The notes: generated from the sequence alone by a model not told the origin. Counted from the first letter of the stretch, positions 1 through 9,354 are shown. The stretch: 64,000 bases of DNA from Polytrichum commune (GCA_950295325.1 OX485807.1:46550796-46614795); one strand, 5' to 3'. Program-made: numbers and translations.

Positions 1-360
1 ACCTTTCCTCTCAAGTTAGATGCAAAATATCTCCAAAACACATCAAAGAGCTAATCTAAGCCCTTTGGCACTTGAATGTCCTCAATCTAGTGTAGATATG
101 AAGCAATATGTCAAGTCAGCACCTTTCCTTTCAAGTTAGATGCAAAATATCTCCAAAACACATCAAAGAGCTAATCTAAGCCCTTTGGCACTTGAATGTC
201 CTCAATCTAGTGTAGAAATGAACTAAACACTCAAGTCAGCACCTAAATGATCCGGTTAGATGCACAAAACTTCAAAACCCATTAAAGAGCTTATCTAAGC
301 CCTTTGGCACTCAAATGGCCTTCAACAACTCAAATACGGATCTGATGTACACTTAAGCAT
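1..360 (-). repeat. 120-bp leader tandem repeat, diverged form (element Z)
   Basis: Three head-to-tail units of about 120 bp. Each keeps the landmarks CAAGTCAGCACC and AAGCCCTTTGGCACT-like, matching CAAGTCAGCACC and AAGCCTTTTGGAACT in the other copies. The unit length is preserved although the sequence has drifted, so the 120-bp period is older than the split between the subfamilies. Confidence 0.85.
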
Positions 361-587
361 TCGAAATGGTATGGACATATACCTAAAGAGATCTAGAATG
401 TAGAAACACTCCTCTAAGGTCCCTCACGCTGGTCCACTCCTCCAAGAATGCTCTAAGGCGCTCTAAAAGCTTCAAGATTCCGCCACAAGGCCTAAAACAC
501 CTCTAAAGCACCTCCAATCAGATCCGGCCTTCTCCAAGCTCTTCCTAAGTCGATCTCCTACCTCTAAAGCAAAGTGGGCCCATAACC

Positions 588-779
588 TATTTGGATATGA
601 GAGGAAGAAGCAAAGAGATCAGCGTAGGAAGCAAGAACACAATACACAATGGTTGCATACAATGGAGAGAGTGATTAGCTCCTCCCCTTATGCCTTTATT
701 TATATGTGTAGGTTAGGACCAGCCGTGACAACCCATATGGGACAATGTCACCGATGCAACCTAACACTACCTTCCAATA
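588..779 (-). repeat. 5' LTR of element Z
   Basis: 192 bp, ending CCAATA at 779 and carrying the inverted TATA-like motif TATTTATA. PBS complement GTGGGCCCATAACC abuts it at 574-587. The inner end reads TATTTGG, unlike every other copy here. Confidence 0.9.
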
Positions 780-783
780 AAAA

Positions 784-975
784 TATTGGGAAATGAGAGG
801 AGAAAGCAAAGACATCAGCGTAGAAAGGTAGAACACAACACACAAGGATTGCATACAATGGAGAGAGTGATTAGCTCCTCCCCTTATGCCTTTATTTATA
901 TGTGTAGGTTAGGACCAGCCGTGACAACCCATATGGGACAATGTCACCGATGCAACCTAACACTACCTTCCAATA
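784..975 (-). repeat. 3' LTR of element A
   Basis: 192 bp, TATTGG...CCAATA termini read on the minus strand. It overlaps the last four codons and stop of the polyprotein (stop at 963-965). The purine-rich tract just inside it is the presumed plus-strand primer. Confidence 0.95.
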
Positions 976-3900
976 CTCCCACTTTGCGAGGTGGCATTGT
1001 ATTCCAACCCCATTATTTCACTTAACATCTCATGCCTATCCCTCGCTAAAGCCTTTGTAAGAATATCCGCTACCATATATTGCGTTGGACAATATTCTAG
1101 CTCTACAACATTGTTTTCAATTTTCTCTCTAATAAAATGATGTTGCACATCTATATGTTTTGACCTATCATGGTTGGTTGGGTTCTTAGCTAATGCCATA
1201 GAACCTTGGTTGTCGCACATCATGGTTGTCGCCTCCTCTTGTGCACAACCTACATCCTCCATTAGTTGCCTTAGCCAAATGGCCTCCCTCGTGCATCGGT
1301 TCATGGCCATGTACTCCGCCTCCATTGTGGATTGAGCCACCGTTAGTTGTCGTTTGCTATTCCACGTCACGGCCCCGTCTCCAACGAAGAAAACGTATCC
1401 GGAGGTAGACCTTCGGTTTTCCACATCGCCGGCCCAATCCGCGTCCGAATAACCTTTAAGGTTTATGTGTTGTCCTCCGATGCGCAACCTCATATCAATG
1501 GTGCCTTTCAAGTATCTCATGATTCGTTTCACGGCCATCCAATGCATCGGACCCGGTTGTGACATAAACCGACTTACCACGCTTACCGCGAATGCGAGGT
1601 CCGGTCTCGTGGCCACCATTGCGTACATCAACGACCCCACCGCCCTTTGGTACGGAATGTCCTTCATTTCGTGTGAATGCTTCTCGTATTCCTCCTCCGA
1701 AAGCTTCGCCAATGAGGTCTTGGTGTCGAGCGGGGTTGAGATGGGCTTGCAATCACTCATGCCGAATCGCTCCAAAATGGTTTCGATGTAGCTTCGTTGA
1801 TGCATGGTGATGGTGCGCGTCCTCCTATCCCGCTCGAAATGGACTCCGAGGAAAAATTGCAACTCGCCGAGGTCGCTCATCTCGAACTCCTTCTCGAGGC
1901 TAGATTTCAACTCGTTGATCACGTCCACGTTGCTTGCCAAGATGATGAGGTCGTCTACATATATGATTACGATCACAATGTAGTGGCAAGTTTGTAACAC
2001 GTACAACGAGTGGTCCGCATGGCTCCTCGTAAAGCCTTTGTTCACAAAGAATATGTGAATGCACTCGTACCACGCTCGTCCGGATTGCTTCAATCCGTAG
2101 AGCGATTTCCCCAACTTGCATACGAGGTGCTCTCGGCCTTTTTGGACAAACCCCTCCGGTTGCTCCATGTAGATGACCACGTGCAATTCGCCGTTCAAGA
2201 ATGCGGTCTTGACGTCCATTTGATGTATCTCCAAGCCCATGGCCGCCGCCATTGCGAGGATGACCCTAATGGTGTTGAATTTGGCCACGGGTGCGAAAGT
2301 CTCGCCGAAATCCACACCTTCCACTTGCGAGCACCCCTTGGCCACCAACCTCGCTTTGAACCGAACTACCGTACCGTTGGCATCCTTCTTCGTGCGAAAC
2401 ACCCACTTGCATTTCACGGCCTTGCGGCCCTTCGGCAATGGAACCAACTCCCACGTGGCGTTGGCTATGAGAGATTCGTACTCCTCTTGCATAGCCGACT
2501 CCCACTCGCTCGCATCACTCGATTCAAATGCTTCTCTCAAGTTTCTAGGTTCCCCAACCATTGCTATGTTTGCGTGCTCATCGTCTTCGGGTTGCGGAAT
2601 GTGGTTCTTCCACCATTCCCCAAGGGGTTTGCGTGGCCTATCCGGATACCTAGAATTGCCTATGGTGTCATTGCCATCTTGCGGTGGTGGAGGTGGTTTG
2701 GTTGCGGTTTTCTTACCGGCGTTAAGTTTCGATGCCTCCGCGCTACGAGTGGATTTCGCGGCCGGTACTTCGGCCTCCGACTCGTCCTCAATGTTCGGCT
2801 CCTCCTCGTCCGGCTCCGAAACGTCGCCGCTCGCCTCCAACTCCTCCGCTTCCGATTTGGGAGATATGTCCACCTTCACCGTCGGTACTTCATCAACTCT
2901 CCCACTTGGACAATCCTCCAAATGCGTTTTGTCCTCGAAAAACACCACGTCCGGACTCTTGATGATTTTCTTCGTCTCCAAGCACATGAGCCGATACGCC
3001 TTGGTGCCTTCGCAATATCCGAGGAACAAACACTTGACGCCCTTCGCATCCAACTTCGTTCGCCTTTGATCCGGCACCTTCGCGTAAGCCACGCATCCGA
3101 ACACCCGCATGTGCGACACGTGCGGCATCCTCCCGCTCCACGCCTCCTCGGGTGTCATTCCTTCAACCGCCTTGGTCGGACACCGGTTGCGTACGTACGC
3201 CGCATTGCACACCGCCTCCGCCCAAAATTCGTGGCCGAGGCGTTGGGCATGAATCATGGACCGTGCCATCTCCACAATGGTCCGGTTGGCTCGCTCCGCC
3301 ACGCCGTTTTGTTGGGGCGTGTAAGGTGAGGAGGTTTGCCGTGCAATGCCATGTTTGCTCAAGAAATCATCAAATGCCTTTGAAATGTATTCCCCCCCGT
3401 TATCCGACCTAAGAACCTTCACTACGTGCTCCGATTGCCTCTCCACCAAGGTTTTCCATTCTTTGAACCTTGCCAACACCTCCTTCTTGGACTTGAGCAC
3501 GTACACCCAAATCTTGCGCGAGAAATCGTCAATGAAGGTGAGAAAATACCTTGCGCCCCCGATGGACGCCGTTTTCATCGGCCCGCACACGTCGGAATGC
3601 ACGAGCTCCAAGATCTTGGTGGCGCGGGTGCCTCCGTCCGTGGGGAATGGTCGCCTCGCTTGTTTGCCCTCCACACATCCTTCGCATGCGAAGGAATGCA
3701 CGTCGCCTTGCGCCGCTCCCGCGTCCATCCCGCTCACCATGCTTTGGAGCATTTTCACGCTATTGGCGTTGAGATGCCCCAACCTCTTGTGCCAAAGCTC
3801 CAAAGGATGCGAGTTGGCCTCCGAATGCGCCAAAGAACTCGTTTCGGCCCCATTCAACACGTTGGTGTCCAATTGGTACAAATTGGACTCCAACGACGCC

Positions 3901-5027
3901 ACGCCCAACATCTCGCCGTTGCTCGCCCTCACCACGCATCCCAACGAGTTGAAATGCACTTTCAAACCCCTCGAAATGAGCTTGCTCACCGAAAGCAAGT
4001 TGGAATGCATTTTCGGCACATGAAGCACGTCGTGCATTCTAATGCTCCGCACACGGCCTTTCACGCGTGTTTCCACTAGTATGGAGCCTTTGCCTACGGC
4101 ATCTACCATGCCGTTATCACCCATAAACACTTTGCGACCCGTGACGGGTTCGTAAGTGTCGAAAAAATGCTTATGTGGTGTCATGTGTTGCGAGGCCCCC
4201 GAATCCACGATCCATCTAGTGGCGGACATTTTAGACGCCCCATCTCTCGCTACGAATGCAAAATCATCGCTCGCCCTTGCCATGTTTGCGTTCACCTTGC
4301 GTTTCATTCGACAATTACGAGCAATGTGGCCCAACTTACCACAATTGTAGCACCTCGGGCCGTCGCCGCGCCTCTCGTTGTTGTCGAACGCTCGATGTTG
4401 GCGGGACAACATGGCCGCATCGTCGCCTTGAGGCTCCTTCTCCTTCCTCTTGGACACCTCGTGCATGAGACGTGCGGTGATGAAGTCCAACTTGAGCTCC
4501 GAAATGGGGCGCGTCTCCAATGCGGTGATCAAATGCTCGAACGAGGGCGGTAGGCTATCGAGCAAGGTCATGACCACGTCCTCGTCCTTCATAGGCACCT
4601 CCAAGCACGTGAGTTGGTCCGCAAGAGATTTTACCTTGTTGATGTGCGTGAGGATGTCGTCGCCCTCGTCCATCTTGATGGTGAAGAACTTGCGCCTTAT
4701 GAACAAGATGTTGGACAAGCTTTTGGTTTCGTGGATGTTGCACAAGGTCTTCCACGCTTCCGCGGGTCCCTTGCATCCTTTGATGTGCGCCAACTCCTTG
4801 TCCACCAAACTCATGGCAATGATGGCGAAGGCTTTCTTGCATCGTCGCTCGTACGCCTTCTTGACTTCGTCGCTCGCCGTAGAAGGCGGTGGCAACTCCG
4901 AATCATCCACGATCTCCCAAAGATCTTTGGTGGACATGGCCATCTCCAATTTGAACTTATAGAGGTTGAAGTTCTCGCCACCGAACTTGTCAACCGATAT
5001 AAGTCCATCGTTTTCCCTAGAAGCCAT
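963..5027 (-). CDS. Gag-Pol polyprotein, Ty1/copia type (element A)
   Basis: 1354 residues in one frame without a gag-pol frameshift. Approximate domains: Gag 1-215; CCHC zinc knuckle 226-239 (CYNCGKLGHIARNC); aspartic protease with DSGA near 275; GAG-pre-integrase with LWHKRLGH near 409; integrase DDE core with D about 478, D about 541 (RSDNGGEY) and E about 577 (NGVAERANR); reverse transcriptase about 845-1090 with YVDD near 1024; RNase H about 1190-1330 with D in SDADW, E in MEAEY and D in CDNQG. Domain order PR-INT-RT-RH is diagnostic of Ty1/copia (Pseudoviridae-like) elements. The ATG of MASREND is chosen as start; the open frame reaches 33 nt further upstream but has no ATG there. The product would form virus-like particles, copy element RNA and insert the cDNA. 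Confidence 0.95.
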   Translation of the reverse strand: MASRENDGLISVDKFGGENFNLYKFKLEMAMSTKDLWEIVDDSELPPPSTASDEVKKAYERRCKKAFAIIAMSLVDKELAHIKGCKGPAEAWKTLCNIHETKSLSNILFIRRKFFTIKMDEGDDILTHINKVKSLADQLTCLEVPMKDEDVVMTLLDSLPPSFEHLITALETRPISELKLDFITARLMHEVSKRKEKEPQGDDAAMLSRQHRAFDNNERRGDGPRCYNCGKLGHIARNCRMKRKVNANMARASDDFAFVARDGASKMSATRWIVDSGASQHMTPHKHFFDTYEPVTGRKVFMGDNGMVDAVGKGSILVETRVKGRVRSIRMHDVLHVPKMHSNLLSVSKLISRGLKVHFNSLGCVVRASNGEMLGVASLESNLYQLDTNVLNGAETSSLAHSEANSHPLELWHKRLGHLNANSVKMLQSMVSGMDAGAAQGDVHSFACEGCVEGKQARRPFPTDGGTRATKILELVHSDVCGPMKTASIGGARYFLTFIDDFSRKIWVYVLKSKKEVLARFKEWKTLVERQSEHVVKVLRSDNGGEYISKAFDDFLSKHGIARQTSSPYTPQQNGVAERANRTIVEMARSMIHAQRLGHEFWAEAVCNAAYVRNRCPTKAVEGMTPEEAWSGRMPHVSHMRVFGCVAYAKVPDQRRTKLDAKGVKCLFLGYCEGTKAYRLMCLETKKIIKSPDVVFFEDKTHLEDCPSGRVDEVPTVKVDISPKSEAEELEASGDVSEPDEEEPNIEDESEAEVPAAKSTRSAEASKLNAGKKTATKPPPPPQDGNDTIGNSRYPDRPRKPLGEWWKNHIPQPEDDEHANIAMVGEPRNLREAFESSDASEWESAMQEEYESLIANATWELVPLPKGRKAVKCKWVFRTKKDANGTVVRFKARLVAKGCSQVEGVDFGETFAPVAKFNTIRVILAMAAAMGLEIHQMDVKTAFLNGELHVVIYMEQPEGFVQKGREHLVCKLGKSLYGLKQSGRAWYECIHIFFVNKGFTRSHADHSLYVLQTCHYIVIVIIYVDDLIILASNVDVINELKSSLEKEFEMSDLGELQFFLGVHFERDRRTRTITMHQRSYIETILERFGMSDCKPISTPLDTKTSLAKLSEEEYEKHSHEMKDIPYQRAVGSLMYAMVATRPDLAFAVSVVSRFMSQPGPMHWMAVKRIMRYLKGTIDMRLRIGGQHINLKGYSDADWAGDVENRRSTSGYVFFVGDGAVTWNSKRQLTVAQSTMEAEYMAMNRCTREAIWLRQLMEDVGCAQEEATTMMCDNQGSMALAKNPTNHDRSKHIDVQHHFIREKIENNVVELEYCPTQYMVADILTKALARDRHEMLSEIMGLEYNATSQSGSIGR

Positions 5028-5141
5028 TTTCAAACCGAATGCAAGCTCCCACTCACTCAATGTAGTACAAGGGCTTAGAAACCCTCAAGGAAGTTTAGAA
5101 AATGATTTTAAACTTTGGAATTAATTCAAGGTTCTCACACA

Positions 5142-5838
5142 CTCAAGTCAGCACCTTTCCACTCCAAAGCTAAGCCAAATAACTATATAACCATCAAAAA
5201 GCCACAACTAAGCCTTTTGGAACTCAAAACACCTCAAAGTAAGCATAGAATGGATGGATCTCTCAAGTCAGCACCTTTCCACTCCAAAGCTAAGCCAAAT
5301 AACTATATAACCATCAAAAAGCCACAACTAAGCCTTTTGGAACTCAAAACACCTCAAAGTAAGCATAGAATGGATGGATCTCTCAAGTCAGCACCTTTCC
5401 ACTCCAAAACTAAGCCAAATAACTATATAACCATCAAAAAGCCACAACTAAGCCTTTTGGAACTCAAAACACCTCAAAGTAAGCATAGAATGGATGGATC
5501 TCTCAAGTCAGCACCTTTCCACTCCAAAACTAAGCTTAATAACTATATAACCATCAAAAAGCCACACCTAAGCCTTTTGGAACTCAAAACACTTCAAAGT
5601 AAGCATAGAATGGATGGATCTCTCAAGTCAGCACCTTTCCACTCCAAAACTAAGCTTAATAACTACATAACCATCAAAAAGCCACACCTAAGCCTTTTGG
5701 AACTCAAAACACCTCAAAGTAAGCATAGAATGGATGGATCTCTCAAGTCAGCACCTTTCCACTCCAAAACTAAGCTTAATAACTACATAACCATCAAAAA
5801 GCCACAACAAAGCCTTTTGGAACTCTAATCACCTCAAA
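5142..5838 (-). repeat. 120-bp leader tandem repeats, about 5.8 units (element A)
   Basis: Five full units starting at 5142, 5262, 5382, 5502 and 5622, then a partial unit. Units differ at a few positions only (for example AAGCCAAAT against AAGCTTAAT, ACAACT against ACACCT). They lie between the PBS-proximal leader and the ORF. Because 120 is a multiple of three, the strand opposite the element stays open through all units; I do not treat that as a gene. Confidence 0.95.
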
Positions 5839-6064
5839 CCCTCAAAATGCGAATCGATCTCACATAAACACTCAAGATACAATGAACCTCAACCTAAGGT
5901 ATCCTCCACGCTGGTCCAAGTGTCCAAGAATGCTCCAAGGCGCTCCAAAAATGCTCCAAAACTCCAAAACTCCACCAAAAGCTTGAAACACCTTCAAATC
6001 GCCTCCGATCAGATCCGACTCTCTCCTACCTCCTCCTAAGCTGATCTCTAAGCTCTAAAGCAAA

Positions 6065-6078
6065 GTGGGCCCATAACC
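6065..6078 (-). other. Primer-binding site (half-tRNA-iMet type), element A
   Basis: Minus strand GGTTATGGGCCCAC directly abuts the 5' LTR with no spacer. It is complementary to the anticodon arm of plant initiator-Met tRNA (GUGGGCCCAUAACC, CAU anticodon inside) rather than to the tRNA 3' end. The tRNA sequence is recalled, not searched. Confidence 0.85.
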
Positions 6079-6270
6079 TATTGGGAAATGAGAGGAGAAA
6101 GCAAAGACATCAGCGTAGAAAGGTAGAACACAACACACAAGGATTGCATACAATGGAGAGAGTGATTAGCTCCTCCCCTTATGCCTTTATTTATATGTGT
6201 AGGTTAGGACCAGCCGTGACAACCCATATGGGACAATGTCACCTATGCAACCTAACACTACCTTCCAATA
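6079..6270 (-). repeat. 5' LTR of element A
   Basis: 192 bp. A TATAAATA box (minus strand, 6188-6195) lies 75 nt into the LTR and is the likely RNA polymerase II core promoter; a pyrimidine-rich CTCTCTCC lies about 25-35 nt downstream of it. Confidence 0.93.
6188..6195 (-). promoter_or_regulatory. TATA box in the 5' LTR of element A
   Basis: TATAAATA read on the minus strand, in a conserved ACATATAAATAAAGG context present in every LTR of the family. Transcription would start about 30 nt downstream and run leftward into PBS, leader and ORF. Confidence 0.7.
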
Positions 6271-6275
6271 AAAAA

Positions 6276-6640
6276 CACCTCAAAGTTAGTTTTGAATGGA
6301 TGGATCTCTCAAGTCAGCACCTTTCCACTCCAAAACTAAGCCAAATAACTAGATAACCATCAAAAAACCACAACTAAGCTTTTTGGAACTCAAAACACCT
6401 CAAAGTTAGTCTTGAATGGATGGATCTCTCAAGTCAGCACCTTTCCACTCCAAAACTAAGCCAAATAACTACATAACCATCAAAAAGCCAAAACTAAGCC
6501 TCTTGGAACTCAAAACACCTCAAAGTTAGTTTTGAATGGATGGATCTCTCAAGTCAGCACCTTTCCACTCCAAAACTAAGCTTAATAACTACATAACCAT
6601 CAAAAAGCCACAACTAAGCCTTTTGGAACTCTAATCACCT
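6276..6640 (-). repeat. 120-bp leader tandem repeats, about 3 units (element Y)
   Basis: Units of the subtype with AAAGTTAG(T/C)TTTGAATGG instead of AAAGTAAGCATAGAATGG; this subtype otherwise accompanies type II polyproteins. Confidence 0.9.
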
Positions 6641-6884
6641 CAAACCCTCAAAATGCGAATCGATCTCACGTAAACACTCAAGATACAATGAACCTCAACC
6701 TAAGGCGTCCTCCACGCTGGTCCAAGTGTCCAAGAATGCTCCAAGGCGCTTCAAAAGTGCTCCAAAACTCCAAAACTCCACCAAAAGCTTGAAACACCTC
6801 CAAATCGCCTCCGATCAGATCCGGCTCTCTCCTACCTCTTCGTAAGTTGATCTCTAAGCTCTAAAGCAAAGTGGGCCCATAACC

Positions 6885-7076
6885 TATTGAGAAATGAGAG
6901 GAGAAAGCAAAGACATCAGCGTAGAAAGGTAGAACACAACACACAAGGATTGGATACAATGGAGAGAGTGATTGGCTCGTCCCCTTATGCCTTTATTTAT
7001 ATGTATGGGTTAGGACCAGCGTAGACAACCCATATGGGACAATGTCACCTTTGCAACCTAACACTATCTTCCAATA
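6885..7076 (-). repeat. 5' LTR of element Y
   Basis: 192 bp, with inner end TATTGAG and outer end CTTCCAATA. It carries GTAGACAACCC, the type-2 LTR variant. Confidence 0.92.
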
Positions 7077-8496
7077 GGTAACAAAAATATATTTTGTTAT
7101 GTTATGTCTTTTAATTCCAACAAAATTAAGTCTAACCGGTTCAAATTTTGATGTGTTCATATAGCCATTGGTAGATGAATTGCAACAGCTATGGAATCAG
7201 GCAGGGGTCCTTACACGTGACGCAAGAGCCTACATGGGGATGACGCACTTCATTATGAGGGTTGTTTTGATGTGGACACTGCATGATTTTCCCGCGTATG
7301 GGCTGATTTCGGGCTTGACAACGAAAGGGTTCAAAGCCTGCCCTGTATGCGGACCACATACAATATCACGGAGATCCAGAATACTCCGCAAAAATGTCTA
7401 CTGCAACTGCCATCGAAGATATCTTCGACAAGACCATCACTTTCGGGGAGCGGACGCAGCATTTGACAATGAAGCAGATGACGAAATTGAAGAGCCACCG
7501 CTAACTGGAAACCAAACAATTCGACGTGGCTATGAATCAGAGGCCTACATCGACGGTGGCGGCACGGAGAAGGACAATGAATTCCCAGCCAAACAGCACG
7601 GTGTGAAGAGAGTTTCAGCCTTATACCAGCTACCATACTGGAGGGTTAGTGCAATGAACTTTACTCCTGGGAATTTGCATATTTATGATTGAATAGTCAA
7701 AACATTGGCCACCCCTGATTGCTGTGAATTGTTGTCGCCCATACACCGTTGACAGAATGCTATTCTCTGAGGTCGTTATAGAAACTGCATGTATAGATAA
7801 CAATGAGTCATGAGCCTAATCTGGAACATAAAATAGCTCAACCTAAAATTCAGCACGGGGTCCAGACTGCAGCCTAAATGCGAGTCTTCACTATCGGTGT
7901 TATGGTGCCAGCAAAAACACCATGGGTCCACGCAGCCCATCCCAGTCCCACCCATACCGGACATATCTGATTGAGCTCTGGTTTTTTAACCAGGAAGACT
8001 ATAATGAATGCACTTACGTTATTGTTTTGGCTATGCTTAGTTCACAAATATGACCATGTTTGTATATCCAAGCTAATGAAGGAGAGCCAGTGGCTGCTGT
8101 TTGTATGAATGTGTATTCAGCCACTGTGAGGTTGGAGAATGGAGCAAGATTACAACAGAGAAACCCTAACTACATGTGAGGTGCATCCCAATGGATTATG
8201 GAGCGCGCCAACCCAAGGAAGACCACAACCACACTAAACTGTTGTTGACATTACTATGTGAAGCATCCACCAAGTGCAACCCAGATATTTGCCTAAAGAA
8301 GGAGATGCATTCACATGCGATTATATGTACACGCACCTAGCTGCAGTCATCGTGGATGTTGTGCTAGTTTATGGATATCACGTAGGGTGTATGGAAAACT
8401 GCATTGAAGTTGGATTATATGTGACGTGCTTGATTTTTTTGCTGCAGAAGCTGCCAATTCGCCATCTCTTGGATGTAATGCACATCGAGCGAAACA
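7077..8496 (+). pseudogene. CACTA (En/Spm) transposase fragment, Tnp2-like, with intron
   Basis: Exon 7165-7644 begins after an intron-like acceptor (ATATAG) and translates as PLVDELQQLW..., continuing through LWTLHDFPAYG, TTKGFKACPVC and CHRRYL to LPYWR. These match the conserved core of plant Tnp2/Transposase_21 proteins. A GT-AG intron spans 7645-8447 (donor GTTAGTG, acceptor TTGCTGCAG). A second exon from 8448 continues in phase with KLPIRHLLDVMHIERN, again a Tnp2 hallmark, and stops about 8496 where copia leader sequence begins. No N-terminus, C-terminus or CACTA termini are present, so it is a non-functional piece. The retained intron means it was joined at the DNA level or from unspliced RNA. 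7077-7164 is AT-rich and probably the end of the preceding intron. Confidence 0.85.
7645..8447 (+). other. Intron of the Tnp2-like fragment
   Basis: 803 bp bounded by GTTAGTG and TTTTGCTGCAG. Removing it joins LPYWR to KLPIRHLLDVMHIERN in frame, which is the arrangement of Tnp2 proteins. I found no gene or repeat inside it. Confidence 0.7.
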
Positions 8497-8539
8497 CATT
8501 GTATCTTGAATGTTTATGTGAGATCGATTCGCATTTTGA

Positions 8540-9240
8540 GGGTTTGAGGTGTTTTTGAGTTCCAAAAGGCTTAGGTGTGGCTTTTTGACGGTTATGTAGT
8601 TATTAAGCTTAGTTTTGGAGTGGAAAGGTGCTGACTTGAGAGATCCATCCATTCTATGCTTACTTTGAGGTGTTTTGAGTTCCAAAAGGCTTAGTTTTGG
8701 CTTTTTGATGGTTATGTAGTTATTAAGCTTAGTTTTGGAGTGGAAAGGTGCTGACTTGAGAGATCCATCCATTCTATGCTTACTTTGAGGTGTTTTGAGT
8801 TCCAAAAGGCTTAGGTGTGGTTTTTTGATGGTTATGTAGTTATTAAGCTTAGTTTTGGAGTGGAAAGGTGCTGACTTGAGAGATCCATCCATTCAAAACT
8901 AACTTTGAGGTGTTTTGAGTTCCAAAAGGCTTAGTTTTGGCTTTTTGATGGTTATGTAGTTATTTGGCTTAGTTTTGGAGTGGAAAGGTGCTCACTTGAG
9001 AGATCCATCCATTCAAGACTAACTTTGAGGTGTTTTGAGTTCCAAAAAGCTTAGTTGTGGTTTTTTGATGGTTATCTAGTTATTTGGCTTAGTTTTGGAG
9101 TGGAAAGGTGCTGACTTGAGAGATCCATCCATTCAAAACTAACTTTGAGGTGTTTTGAGTTCCAAAAGGCTTAGTTTTGGCTTTTGGATGGTTATATAGT
9201 TATTTGGCTTAGCTTTGGAGTGGAAAGGTGCTGACTTGAG
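8540..9240 (+). repeat. 120-bp leader tandem repeats, about 5.8 units (element B)
   Basis: Head-to-tail units with both subtypes present: the first units contain TCTATGCTTACTTTG, the later ones TCAAAACTAACTTTG. A mixed array suggests unequal exchange between subfamilies. The array ends at CTGACTTGAG, followed by the conserved pre-ATG region. Confidence 0.93.
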
Positions 9241-9293
9241 TGTGTGAGAACCTTGAATTAATTCCAAAGTTTAAAATCAAATTCTAAAATTTT

Positions 9294-9313
9294 CGAGGGT
9301 TTTTTAGCCCTCG
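9294..9313 (+). other. Hairpin upstream of the gag start (element B)
   Basis: CGAGGG and CCCTCG can pair around a T-rich loop, about 40 nt before the ATG at 9355. The same hairpin occurs in elements J and N, with one mismatch in D and E. Confidence 0.5.
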
Positions 9314-9354
9314 TGGTACATTAAGTGAGTGGGAGCTTGCATTTGAGTTGCAAA

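Larger units (their letters stand above)
1..779 (-). mobile_element. Copia-family element Z, 5' end only (leader and 5' LTR)
   Basis: Minus-strand copy whose leader runs off the left edge. The 5' LTR (588-779) is followed on the minus strand by the family PBS (574-587), then a leader. Three units of 120 bp (about 1-120, 121-240, 241-360) align with the leader repeat of the other copies but are clearly diverged, and the LTR begins TATTTGG instead of TATTGGG. It is therefore an older or separate subfamily. Element A is inserted at the outer edge of its LTR. Beyond A the sequence resumes in the leader of element Y, so Z itself had probably inserted into Y; the expected duplication AAAAC cannot be checked because the other end of Z is outside the window. 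Confidence 0.8.
784..6270 (-). mobile_element. Complete Ty1/copia-type LTR retrotransposon A (type I)
   Basis: A full element of 5487 bp: 5' LTR 6079-6270, PBS 6065-6078, leader 5028-6064, one gag-pol ORF 963-5027, 3' LTR 784-975. It is flanked by the 5-bp direct repeat AAAAA (779-783 and 6271-6275), the expected target-site duplication. The two LTRs appear to differ at a single base (GATGC against TATGC near the outer end), so the insertion is recent. It landed exactly at the junction between the LTR of Z and the leader of Y. All domains are intact, which makes A a candidate autonomous copy; expression is not shown by sequence. Confidence 0.95.
6271..7076 (-). mobile_element. Copia-family element Y, 5' end (leader part and 5' LTR)
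   Basis: Minus-strand remnant. It has a 5' LTR (6885-7076), PBS complement (6871-6884), the unique proximal leader (about 6641-6870) and three 120-bp units (6276-6640), then ends at the insertion point of Z and A. The rest of Y would be to the left of the window. On its right it abuts intron-like sequence of a CACTA transposase gene, so Y may have inserted there; a matching duplication (GGTAA expected) cannot be tested. Confidence 0.85.

Noticed and set aside
786-1025. Small frames within LTRs (MGNERRKQRHQ... type)
   Set aside because: They cover LTR sequence read against the element and are explained by the LTR itself.
2010-3329. Long frames opposite the polyproteins (for example 439 codons antisense to A)
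   Set aside because: Shadow frames caused by the codon composition of the polyprotein; they recur in every copy at the same place and match no known domain.
5115-5828. Repetitive 237-codon frame as a protein gene
   Set aside because: It begins at TTG, lies antisense in the leader, and exists only because the repeat unit is a multiple of three; other arrays carry stops in the same frame.
5142-5838. Repeat array as a CRISPR
   Set aside because: Units are 120 bp, directly abutting, without spacers, and the genome is eukaryotic.
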